Source: an uncultured Ruthenibacterium sp.
GTDB taxonomy: Bacteria > Bacillota > Clostridia > Oscillospirales > Ruminococcaceae
Assembly (NCBI GenBank): GCA_910587145.1
Contig: CAJUMH010000034.1
Span: 1-28,940, forward strand
Reading direction: 5' to 3'
Length of the DNA: 28,940 nucleotides
Shown: in pieces, positions 6,490 to 13,295 of the stretch
Layout of the letters: the number at the start of each line of letters is the position of its first letter
How positions within the stretch are numbered: the first letter of the stretch is position 1
Position numbers and translations under genes: made by a program
Notes under the pieces: generated by a model
The model's input: the letters and a program-made list of their open reading frames with translations, nothing else
Databases searched by the model: none
Told to the model about the DNA's origin: nothing

Positions 6490-7563
6490 TCAGCCGATGG
6501 CGGCGCAGATGGCATCGCCCATGGCGCGGCAGCCCACAAGCGTGCAGCCCTCGCTCATCATATCGCCGGTGCGCAGCCCCTGCTCCAGTACGCTGTTTAC
6601 AGCGGCCTCGATCGCCTCGCTCTCTTTGGTAAGGCCGAACGAATATTTCAGCATCATTGCGGCCGAGAGGATCGTGCCGACGGGGTTTGCCAGATCCTTC
6701 CCGGCAATGTCCGGCGCGCTGCCGTGGATGGGCTCGTACAGGCCGCGCGTGCCCGCGCCGAGGCTGGCCGAGGGGATCATACCGATGCTGCCTGTGATCA
6801 TGCTGGCCTCGTCCGAGAGGATATCGCCGAACATATTTTCCGTCACGATCACGTCAAACTGCGCGGGATCCCTCACAAGCTGCATTGAGGCGTTGTCTAC
6901 ATACAGATAGTTCAGCGCCACGTCCGGATATTCCGCCGCCATGCGCGCGGCCACGGCGCGCCACAGGCGGCTGGTGTCCAGCACGTTGGCCTTGTCCACG
7001 ACGGTCATGCGGCTGCGGCGCTTTTTGGCCGTCTCAAAGCCGACGCGCAGAATGCGCTCGATCTCGTGCTCGGCATAGGGCATCACGTCCGTTGCCACGC
7101 GCTCGCTGTTTATCGTCTCGGTTTTGTGCTCGCCGAAGTACACGCCGCCAATCAGCTCGCGCACCACAAGAAAATCAATGCCGCGCGCCACAATATCCGC
7201 GCGCAGGGGGCTGGCGGCCGCCAGCTGCGGGAATAGCTTTGCCGGGCGCAGGTTGGCAAAAAGGCCCATCGCGCTGCGAATGCCGAGCAGGCCCTTTTCG
7301 GGGCGGCGGTCGCCGGGCACGCTGTCCCACTTGGGGCCGCCGACGGCGCCCAGCAGCGTGCTGTCGGCGGCAAGGCAGCCGTCGATCGTCTCCCGCGGCA
7401 GAGGCACGCCCGTTTTATCGATGGCACAGCCGCCGATATCCAGATCCTGATAGGCAAAATGATGGCCATAGGCCACGGCCACCGCCTCCAGAACCTTCAG
7501 CGCTTCGCCGACGATCTCCGGCCCGATGCCGTCGCCCTTCAAAACTGCAATGCGTTTGCGCAT
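6490..7563 (-). CDS. leuB: 3-isopropylmalate dehydrogenase, 357 aa
   Basis: It oxidises and decarboxylates (2R,3S)-3-isopropylmalate to 2-oxoisocaproate with NAD+ and a divalent metal, the last specific step before the transaminase in leucine synthesis. The length is normal for the family. Motifs seen are LKGDGIGPEIVGEALKVLEA at residues 8-27, RVATDVMPY, VDKANVLDTSRLWR, VTENMFGDILSDEASM (metal-binding Asp residues) and the NAD-binding EPIHGSAPDIAGKDLANP near the C-terminus. These separate LeuB from isocitrate or tartrate dehydrogenases. It is the last gene of the leu operon. The start at 7563 has CGGAGGG 6 bases upstream. A terminator-like hairpin at 7597-7620 precedes it. Confidence 0.97.
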   Translation of the reverse strand: MRKRIAVLKGDGIGPEIVGEALKVLEAVAVAYGHHFAYQDLDIGGCAIDKTGVPLPRETIDGCLAADSTLLGAVGGPKWDSVPGDRRPEKGLLGIRSAMGLFANLRPAKLFPQLAAASPLRADIVARGIDFLVVRELIGGVYFGEHKTETINSERVATDVMPYAEHEIERILRVGFETAKKRRSRMTVVDKANVLDTSRLWRAVAARMAAEYPDVALNYLYVDNASMQLVRDPAQFDVIVTENMFGDILSDEASMITGSIGMIPSASLGAGTRGLYEPIHGSAPDIAGKDLANPVGTILSAAMMLKYSFGLTKESEAIEAAVNSVLEQGLRTGDMMSEGCTLVGCRAMGDAICAAIG

Positions 7564-7596
7564 GCGTATCCCTCCGTTTTTTTGTAAATTTCAGCG

Positions 7597-7620
7597 AAAA
7601 ACGCCGCACCCGGCGCGGCG
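7597..7620 (-). terminator. Terminator-like hairpin between leuD and leuB
   Basis: On the minus strand CGCCGC (7615-7620) pairs with GCGGCG (7602-7607) and TTTTTC follows. The stem is short but pure GC. It could lower leuB expression relative to leuA, leuC and leuD, or protect the upstream message. It cannot be a full stop unless leuB has another promoter, and I see none. Confidence 0.4.
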
Positions 7621-7671
7621 CCGCCTGCCTGCTCGCTTTTGCCGCGGCGAACGCTTTTTTTCGCCGCGCGC

Positions 7672-8154
7672 TTATACGCTGCGGATCGATTGCAAAAGCC
7701 CGCCCCGATCCACGATGTTCTGGATGAATTCCGGCAGCGGCTGCGCCTGATACGTCTCGTTTTTTGTGAGGTTCGTGATAACGCCGGTATCGTAATCCAC
7801 GCGCACTTCGTCGCCGTTTTCAATCGCGTCGCCCGCAGCCCCGCACTCAAAGATGGGCAGGCCGATGTTGATGGCGTTGCGGTAAAAAATGCGCGCGAAC
7901 GATTTGGCGATTACGCAGGCCACGCCGCTCTCCTTAATGGCGATGGGCGCGTGCTCGCGCGAGGAGCCGCAGCCGAAATTCCAGCCCGCGGCGATAATAT
8001 CGCCGGGCCGCACATTTTTGACAAAATCCTTGTCAAGATCTTCCATGCAGTGCGCCGCCAGCTCTTTGTGGCTGGCCGTGTTCAGATAGCGCGCGGGGAT
8101 GATGACGTCGGTATCGACGTTATCGGCGTATTTGTGTACTTTACCCTGTACCAT
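7672..8154 (-). CDS. leuD: 3-isopropylmalate dehydratase small subunit, 160 aa
   Basis: This is the swivel-domain partner of LeuC. Together they isomerise 2-isopropylmalate to 3-isopropylmalate. The length of 160 aa matches the short LeuD found with the 420-residue LeuC of archaea and Clostridia. The segments DNVDTDVIIPARYLN (11-25) and GWNFGCGSSREHAP (57-70) are the small-subunit signatures, the latter forming part of the substrate-recognition loop. The start at 8154 has GAAAGGA about 7 bases upstream. It is separated from leuC by 66 bases in the operon. Confidence 0.96.
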   Translation of the reverse strand: MVQGKVHKYADNVDTDVIIPARYLNTASHKELAAHCMEDLDKDFVKNVRPGDIIAAGWNFGCGSSREHAPIAIKESGVACVIAKSFARIFYRNAINIGLPIFECGAAGDAIENGDEVRVDYDTGVITNLTKNETYQAQPLPEFIQNIVDRGGLLQSIRSV

Positions 8155-8220
8155 AATATTTTCCTTTCTGCGGGGCGCTGCGTTCCGGCAGCCCCTCTGC
8201 CTGATGCCTGCTCTCTTACG

Positions 8221-9492
8221 TTACTTAGCGATTTTTTCGGGGTCGGCGATCTTGCCCGCCACGGCGCTGGCCGCCGCCACGGCGGGGCTGGCCAGATACA
8301 CCTCGCTGGAGGTGTGCCCCATGCGGCCCACAAAGTTGCGGTTCGTGGTGGAAACGCAGCGCTCACCCTCGGCCAGAACGCCCATGTATCCGCCGAGGCA
8401 CGGCCCGCAGGTGGGCGTGCTCACCACGCAGCCCGCGTCGAGAAAAACCTCGGTATAGCCCAGGCGGATGCAGTCGCGGTACACCTGCTGCGTGGCGGGA
8501 ATGACGATGGCGCGCACGCGCTTTGCCACCCTTTTGCCCCGCAGCACCTCGGCGGCGGCGGCCATATCCGAAAGGCGGCCGTTGGTGCAGCTGCCGATCA
8601 CCACCTGATGGATGGCGATATCCGCCGCGGCGGCCTCGTCGATGGTCCTGGCGTTTTCGGGCAGATGCGGGAAGGCAACGGTGGGGCGGATGGCGGAGAG
8701 ATCGATCTCAATTACCTGCTCATAGTCCGCGTCAGCATCGGGCGCGTATACGGTGCAGGCGTGCTGCGCGCGGCTGTCCAGATAGGCGCGTGTAACGCCA
8801 TCCACCTCGAAAATGCCGTTTTTCGCGCCGGCCTCGATGGCCATGTTCGCCATACACAAACGGTCGTCCATCGAAAGGCTCGCAAGGCCCGGCCCGCCGA
8901 ATTCCATGCTTTTGTAAAGCGCGCCGTCCACGCCGATTTTGCCGATGATGTGCAGGATGACGTCCTTGCCCGAGGCATAGCCGGAGAGCGCGCCCGTAAG
9001 CTGGAAGCGGATGGCGGCGGGCACTTTGAACCAGCACTGCCCCGTCGCCATGCCGGCGGCCATATCGGTGCTGCCCACGCCCGTGGAAAACGCGCCCAGC
9101 GCACCGTAGGTGCAGGTGTGGCTGTCCGCGCCGATCACGCAGTCGCCCGCGGCCACAAGGCCTTTTTCGGGCAGCAGCGCGTGCTCCACGCCCATTTCGC
9201 CCACGTCGAAAAAGTTCAGGATATCGTATTTATCCGCAAACAGGCGGCTCTGTTTGGCCTGCTGCGCGGCCTTGATATCCTTGTTCGGCACAAAGTGATC
9301 CATTACGAGGCTGATTTTGGTTTTGTCGAAAACCGAATCAAAGCCCGCCTTTTCAAATTCGTTGATGGCGACAGGGCTGGTAATGTCGTTGCCCAGCACC
9401 ATATCCAGCTTCGCCATAATCAGCTGGCCCGGCGCCACAAAGTCCAGCCCCGCGTGCGCCGCCAGTATTTTTTGCGTCATTGTCATGCCCAT
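8221..9492 (-). CDS. leuC: 3-isopropylmalate dehydratase large subunit, 423 aa
   Basis: It is the 4Fe-4S aconitase-fold subunit of isopropylmalate isomerase. The cluster ligands are recognisable: C302 in VIGSCTNGR and C362 and C365 in TPTCGPCLGG. Also visible are GADSHTCTYGALGAF (121-135) and MDHFVPNKD (64-72), both conserved in aconitase-type enzymes. At 423 residues it belongs to the short archaeal/clostridial LeuC group rather than the 465-residue enterobacterial form. The ATG at 9492 follows AAAGGA by 10 bases; a second ATG two codons on is possible. It acts with LeuD, encoded next. Confidence 0.96.
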   Translation of the reverse strand: MGMTMTQKILAAHAGLDFVAPGQLIMAKLDMVLGNDITSPVAINEFEKAGFDSVFDKTKISLVMDHFVPNKDIKAAQQAKQSRLFADKYDILNFFDVGEMGVEHALLPEKGLVAAGDCVIGADSHTCTYGALGAFSTGVGSTDMAAGMATGQCWFKVPAAIRFQLTGALSGYASGKDVILHIIGKIGVDGALYKSMEFGGPGLASLSMDDRLCMANMAIEAGAKNGIFEVDGVTRAYLDSRAQHACTVYAPDADADYEQVIEIDLSAIRPTVAFPHLPENARTIDEAAAADIAIHQVVIGSCTNGRLSDMAAAAEVLRGKRVAKRVRAIVIPATQQVYRDCIRLGYTEVFLDAGCVVSTPTCGPCLGGYMGVLAEGERCVSTTNRNFVGRMGHTSSEVYLASPAVAAASAVAGKIADPEKIAK

Positions 9493-9606
9493 GGTTGTTT
9501 GTTCCTTTCTGCAGGTGTTTTTGTTACGGAGCCGTAATGCTCACCGTCACGCCGTCCGGGCAAAAGGCAAGCTTGCCTCACCGCATCGTCCGCATGCCCG
9601 CCCGCG

Positions 9607-11277
9607 CTATTGTTTGCGGCTGTCCGGATGGTTGTTGATGGCGCTGGCAAGCGCCCTCACGCTGGCCATCATAATATCGGGGTGCTGGCCCGCGCCCCAG
9701 CTGACGGCGCCGTCGGCCCATTCCAGCCCCACATACGCCACGGCGTGGCTGGTGGAGCCGGCCTCCAGCGCGTGCTCCTTGTATGTTAAAACCGTAAAAT
9801 CACGCCCGCTCCCCTTGCGGATGGCGTTCGCCACGGCGTCCAGACGGCCGTTGCCCTTGCCGGTATATTCCAGCGAGATGTCGTTTTCGGCGGCGGTCAC
9901 CATCGCGTAGATGCCGTCCTTCTGGATGTAGTGCGCTTCGGGAATGGCGAACGGCGCTTCCTTGTTGAGATATTCGGCTTCAAAAATGCCGAATACGTCC
10001 TTGGGCGCGAGCTCCTTGTGCAGACGGTCGCTGACGCTCTTGACGGCGTAGCCCAGCGCCTCGCGCATTTTGGGCGGCAGATCGTAGCCGTAGTTCTGCT
10101 CTAAAATATAGCCGATGCCGCCCTTGCCGGACTGGCTGTTGATGCGGATGACATCCGTTTCGTATTCGCGGCCGACGTCGTGCGGGTCGATGGGCAGATA
10201 GGGCACCGTCCACTCGTAGAGCTGTTTTTCCTCGCGCCACTTCATGCCCTTGGCGATGGCGTCCTGATGGCTGCCGCTGAACGCCGCGAACACCAGCGCG
10301 CCCGCATACGGCGCGCGCTCGTAAACATGCATGCGCGTGACCCTTTCGTATTCGGCCACAACGGACGGCATATCGGAGAAATCCAGCTTCGGATCGACGC
10401 CGTGGCTGTACAGGTTCATCGCCAGCGTTACAATATCCACATTGCCCGTGCGCTCGCCGTTGCCGAACAGCGTGCCCTCCACGCGGTCGGCCCCGGCCAG
10501 CAGGCCCAGCTCGGTGTCGGCCACGCCGCAGCCGCGGTCGTTGTGCGGGTGCAGGCTGAGCACCACGTGCTCGCGGTATTTCAGATGATCGCTCATGTAT
10601 TCGATCTGGTTCGCGTAGATGTGGCTCATGCTCATGGCGACGGTGACGGGCAGATTGATGATCACGGGCTTTTCGGCCGTCGGCTGCAGAATATCCAGCA
10701 CGGCGTTGCACACCTCGAGCGAATATTCCGGCTCGGCGCCCGTAAAGCTTTCGGGGCTGTATTCAAAGCGGAAATTGCCCTCGTATTCGCCTGCAAGCTG
10801 CTTTACCAGCCGTGCGCCGTCGGTGGCGATTTTTTTGATCTCGCCCTTCGATTTTTTGAATACCTGCTCGCGCTGGGCCACGCTGACGGAATTGTAAAAA
10901 TGCACCACCGCGCTGGGCGCGCCCTTCAGCGCTTCAAACGTTTTGCGGATGATGTGGTCGCGGCACTGCGTGAGCACCTGCACCGTTACGTCCTCCGGGA
11001 TCAGATCCCTTTCGATCAGCGCGCGCAGAAACTCATATTCCGTTTCGCTCGCGGCAGGAAAGCCCACCTCGATCTCCTTGAAGCCCAATTTTACGAGGAA
11101 GCCGAAGAAATCGAGCTTTTCCTCCAGGCTCATCGGCACGATGAGGCTTTGGTTGCCGTCGCGCAGATCGACGCTGCACCAGATGGGCGGCGCCTCGATG
11201 TGATCTTTTTTCGCCCACCGCATTTCACACGTGGGCGGGGGAAAGTATCCGGGCCTGTACTTGTCGGGCTGCATCAT
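9607..11277 (-). CDS. leuA: 2-isopropylmalate synthase, long LeuA type, 556 aa
   Basis: It condenses 2-oxoisovalerate with acetyl-CoA, the committed and feedback-inhibited step of leucine synthesis. The catalytic TIM barrel shows SVDLRDGNQSL (35-45) and the metal-binding HPHND (243-247), followed by NGERTGNVD. The last 130 or so residues form the LeuA dimer domain that binds leucine. The N-terminus (DKYRPGYFPPP) and the length are typical of the long, yeast/actinobacterial-like class rather than the 510-residue form. I chose the ATG at 11277 because AAAGGAG lies 10 bases before it; the in-frame TTG at 11286 is only 2 bases from it. It is the first gene of the operon, behind the T-box leader. 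Confidence 0.95.
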   Translation of the reverse strand: MMQPDKYRPGYFPPPTCEMRWAKKDHIEAPPIWCSVDLRDGNQSLIVPMSLEEKLDFFGFLVKLGFKEIEVGFPAASETEYEFLRALIERDLIPEDVTVQVLTQCRDHIIRKTFEALKGAPSAVVHFYNSVSVAQREQVFKKSKGEIKKIATDGARLVKQLAGEYEGNFRFEYSPESFTGAEPEYSLEVCNAVLDILQPTAEKPVIINLPVTVAMSMSHIYANQIEYMSDHLKYREHVVLSLHPHNDRGCGVADTELGLLAGADRVEGTLFGNGERTGNVDIVTLAMNLYSHGVDPKLDFSDMPSVVAEYERVTRMHVYERAPYAGALVFAAFSGSHQDAIAKGMKWREEKQLYEWTVPYLPIDPHDVGREYETDVIRINSQSGKGGIGYILEQNYGYDLPPKMREALGYAVKSVSDRLHKELAPKDVFGIFEAEYLNKEAPFAIPEAHYIQKDGIYAMVTAAENDISLEYTGKGNGRLDAVANAIRKGSGRDFTVLTYKEHALEAGSTSHAVAYVGLEWADGAVSWGAGQHPDIMMASVRALASAINNHPDSRKQ

Positions 11278-11381
11278 AAAAATCAAACTCCTTTTTCAGA
11301 TTATCGATCAGATCACCGATCGGGATCTTTCCGCACCTCTCTGCGGCATGCTCTGCGGCGCCGCCTGCCGGAGGATGCAGT

Positions 11382-11423
11382 AAAAAAGCTCCGTCTCCCG
11401 GCCGTTTGGCCAAGAGACGGAGC
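11382..11423 (-). terminator. T-box-controlled terminator of the leu leader
   Basis: On the minus strand GCTCCGTCTC pairs with GAGACGGAGC around a loop containing TTGGCCAAACGGCC, followed by TTTTTTACTG. It lies 11 bases after the T-box sequence and about 105 bases before leuA, the standard position for a T-box terminator. Confidence 0.9.
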
Positions 11424-11813
11424 AGAAATGCTTCGCGGTACCACTCTTGTTGCCGGGCACAGGGCCCGGCCGCTTTGCGCTGTCGGCCAAACTGCGGGCG
11501 CGGCCTGCCCCGCATGGGCGAAGCGGCCAACACCTGCCGAAAGATGGCGAACAGCCTGACAGGATAACGGCGTCAATTCCGGCACAGCCTACTTTGCCCA
11601 AAAAGGGAAGAAAAACCGATCTTCGGGCGGTTCAGCCTGCTGCTCCAAGGCCAGTGCGCATTCCACCCGGCGCTGTTTTCCACCGTACAACAGCTCTCTG
11701 CGGCGCGGGCGCGGGATGCGCGTTCCTTTTCCTCGCATTTGAATCTTTCCATAAAAACTGCCATGCCCCGAAGGGGCAGGCCGGCGGGCGCGCCTTGGGC
11801 GCCCCGGGGCTTT
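11424..11813 (-). promoter_or_regulatory. T-box riboswitch leader (leucine) of the leu operon
   Basis: The T-box sequence AGAGTGGTACCGCG lies at 11434-11447 (usual AGGGTGGTACCGCG). Upstream, the Stem I landmarks appear in order: GCGAGGAAAAGGAACGC, then CAGAGAGCTG with GGTGGAAAACAGC as the distal loop, then GCGCACTGGCCTTGGAGC. By alignment with the layout of known leaders such as glyQS, where the specifier precedes the CUUGAGC segment, the specifier is CUG at 11652-11654, a leucine codon. Uncharged tRNA-Leu(CAG) would favour the antiterminator and transcription of leuACDB. The leader is long, about 430 bases including the terminator at 11382-11423. The T-box call is firm; the specifier is inferred. 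Confidence 0.9.
11752..11779 (-). terminator. Hairpin with T-run between the leu promoter and T-box Stem I
   Basis: On the minus strand CTGCC (11775-11779) pairs with GGCAG (11758-11762), with GCCCC/GGGGC pairing possible inside, followed by TTTTTATGG. It lies about 35 bases after the expected transcription start. It may terminate read-through from cooT or be a 5' stabilising structure. Confidence 0.4.
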
Positions 11814-11818
11814 TTATT

Positions 11819-11848
11819 ACTATACCCGAAACGGGCGGGGTTTGTCAA
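11819..11848 (-). promoter_or_regulatory. Promoter of the leu operon
   Basis: On the minus strand: TTGACA (11843-11848), 18 bases, TATAGT (11819-11824). It sits 22 bases after the cooT stop codon and directly before the T-box leader. Confidence 0.8.
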
Positions 11849-11869
11849 GAGCGGATTTTTCATGGCAGC

Positions 11870-12061
11870 CTATTCCCGGCCGACCGTGATGATGTTTTCC
11901 AGCAGATCCATTTTGTACAGCCTGCCGGTGTAAACCGTTCGTGCGCCCATCAGATCGGTAAAAACGATCTGTTCCGGATCGATCTGCACTTTGGCTACAT
12001 TGCGCAGCAGACAAGCGTCCTTTTCGTCCTTGCGGCGCTCATACACCGTGGAAAGACACAT
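11870..12061 (-). CDS. cooT: CooT family nickel-binding protein, 63 aa
   Basis: This small cytoplasmic protein begins MCLSTVY, and Cys2 in the MC motif is the nickel ligand of characterised CooT, which works as a dimer in maturation of Ni-dependent CO dehydrogenase. The rest (VAKVQIDPEQIVFTDLMG, then GRLYKMDLLENIITV) is the short beta-barrel sequence of the family, and 63 residues is the usual length. The start at 12061 is clear: AGGAGGG overlaps the end of the preceding gene, and only 3 bases separate that stop from this ATG. It is the last gene of a four-gene unit with a CooC-like ATPase. No CODH gene is in the window, so the enzyme served is unknown. Confidence 0.85.
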   Translation of the reverse strand: MCLSTVYERRKDEKDACLLRNVAKVQIDPEQIVFTDLMGARTVYTGRLYKMDLLENIITVGRE

Positions 12062-12064
12062 GGC

Positions 12065-12355
12065 TCACCCCTCCTTCAGCAGCCTTACGGCTTCGGCAAG
12101 CTTTGCGTTGCCCTGCTCGTACTCCGAAACGGCTTCCTGCAGCAGCTGCGCCGCATTTGCCGAAACCTGATGAGCAAGCCCATGCAGCTCTTCGGTGTGG
12201 TGTTTGTTGTGGGAAAGCATGTAATCGAGCAGCGCCAGTGTCTCTTCGGGCGAGGCGGCCTGCGCTGCCCCATGCGCATGGGCGTGTTCGTGGGAATGCG
12301 TATGGGGATGTCCGTGAAGGTGTTCGTGTTCGTGTGCGTCGTCATGCATTGACAT
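12065..12355 (-). CDS. Histidine-rich putative metal-binding protein (CooJ-like role), 96 aa
   Basis: Residues 1-29 contain 12 His, nearly every second residue (HEHEHLHGHPHTHSHEHAHAH), a clear nickel- or zinc-binding tail. Residues 33-96 are predicted helical (PEETLALLDYMLSHNKHHTE, then QEAVSEYEQGNAKLAEAVRL) and suit a coiled-coil or helical hairpin. CooJ of Rhodospirillum, a Ni chaperone, also joins a His-rich segment to a helical part, but with the His tail at its C-terminus, so this is at best an analogue. The gene overlaps the end of the CooC-like gene by 14 bases, with AAAGGAGG 9 bases before ATG 12355, and is 3 bases from cooT. A nickel store or carrier for this cluster is the likely role. 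A zinc or cobalt role is not excluded. Confidence 0.75.
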   Translation of the reverse strand: MSMHDDAHEHEHLHGHPHTHSHEHAHAHGAAQAASPEETLALLDYMLSHNKHHTEELHGLAHQVSANAAQLLQEAVSEYEQGNAKLAEAVRLLKEG

Positions 12356-13286
12356 TGAAGTCTGCCTCCTTTGGTTTTGTATAGCTCATTTCCGCTTCAT
12401 CCAGCAAAAAACGCGCAAGCTGCCCTGCAACGAGATAGCAGAATTCCTGTGTGAGCCCGGTGCCGTACAAATTGCAGCTGCGGATATCCCTGCGCAGCGC
12501 AAGGGCGCCCAGATAGCGGATCGATCGGGCAGAAAGCGCTTCCTGCAAAAATTCCTCCTGTGCCTCGTCCTCTACCTTGTTCATGATCGCGCGGATCCGA
12601 TGAATGCCAAGGCCCTGCGCCATATATTGGATCTTTTCGGCCAGCTCGATCGATTCGCTTGAGGGTTCCACCAGGATCAGCACAGTATCGCAGCCCTGCT
12701 CCACCCCGCGGCCGAAGCTTTCAACACCTGCCTCCTGGTCTGCGATCACAAGCTCGTTCGGGTTCAGGGTGATGTTGTCGATCAATGTTTTCGCAAACGC
12801 CCCAATGGAACACGCGCAGCCAAGCAAAGGGTCTTCGAGCTTGCCGGCCAGCACCATTGAGCGCCGCCCGTTTTGGGCGATGTATGGGGGCGCGATATCG
12901 TCCAGATACAGGGGGTCTTTGGCCAAAAACTGAGGCGGCCCGTCTTCGGCGCAAAGCGGCTGCGGCGGGCCGGAGAGGCCCAGTTTGCGCCACAGGCCGC
13001 CATTGGAGCTGTCGGTGTCAAGGATCAGAGAGCGGTAGCCCAGCATCTCCAGTGCGCCGGAAAGCAGCGCCGTGGTCGTGCTTTTGCCCGCGCCGCCCTT
13101 GCCGCAAACCGCGATCTTCCGGATCTTGATATCGCTTCGGGTGCTGCCGTGCTCGCGGATCCACGAGCGCATCTTTTCGGCAGCGGCCTTTTTTTCCTGC
13201 GCTGTTGCCGCGCTGCACAGGCCGCACTGAATACAGCCCTCGTCACCGCAGCTTACGGCGCCCAGCGGGCAGTGGAACAAACCCAT
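12342..13286 (-). CDS. cooC: CooC-like nickel-insertion ATPase with N-terminal Cys cluster, 314 aa
   Basis: This is a MinD/NifH-type deviant Walker ATPase: CGKGGAGKST (61-70) with the signature Lys63. CooC hallmarks are the CxC metal site at C157 and C159 (LLGCACS) and IADQEAGVESFGRG (181-194), close to the 'DxEAG' of CooC. CooC dimers bind Ni through CxC and load it into the CODH C-cluster using ATP. Unusually, about 50 residues precede the domain and carry five Cys at 6, 13, 18, 21 and 24 (CGDEGCIQCGLC), which could hold an Fe-S cluster or another metal. The ATG at 13286 is chosen because GGAG lies 12 bases upstream; an in-frame GTG at 13295 is only 3 bases from it. The upstream Fe-S gene ends 9 bases before the start. 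Confidence 0.8.
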   Translation of the reverse strand: MGLFHCPLGAVSCGDEGCIQCGLCSAATAQEKKAAAEKMRSWIREHGSTRSDIKIRKIAVCGKGGAGKSTTTALLSGALEMLGYRSLILDTDSSNGGLWRKLGLSGPPQPLCAEDGPPQFLAKDPLYLDDIAPPYIAQNGRRSMVLAGKLEDPLLGCACSIGAFAKTLIDNITLNPNELVIADQEAGVESFGRGVEQGCDTVLILVEPSSESIELAEKIQYMAQGLGIHRIRAIMNKVEDEAQEEFLQEALSARSIRYLGALALRRDIRSCNLYGTGLTQEFCYLVAGQLARFLLDEAEMSYTKPKEADFNVNA

Positions 13287-13295
13287 AGACAGCAC

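Noticed and set aside
4812..6632. 606-aa plus-strand open frame over prs
   Set aside because: Antisense to a gene with clear motifs, His/Arg/Ala-rich, no family motif and no ribosome binding site; a GC-driven shadow.
7639..9537. 632-aa plus-strand open frame over leuD and leuC
   Set aside because: Lies opposite two well-supported genes; composition is typical of an antisense shadow.
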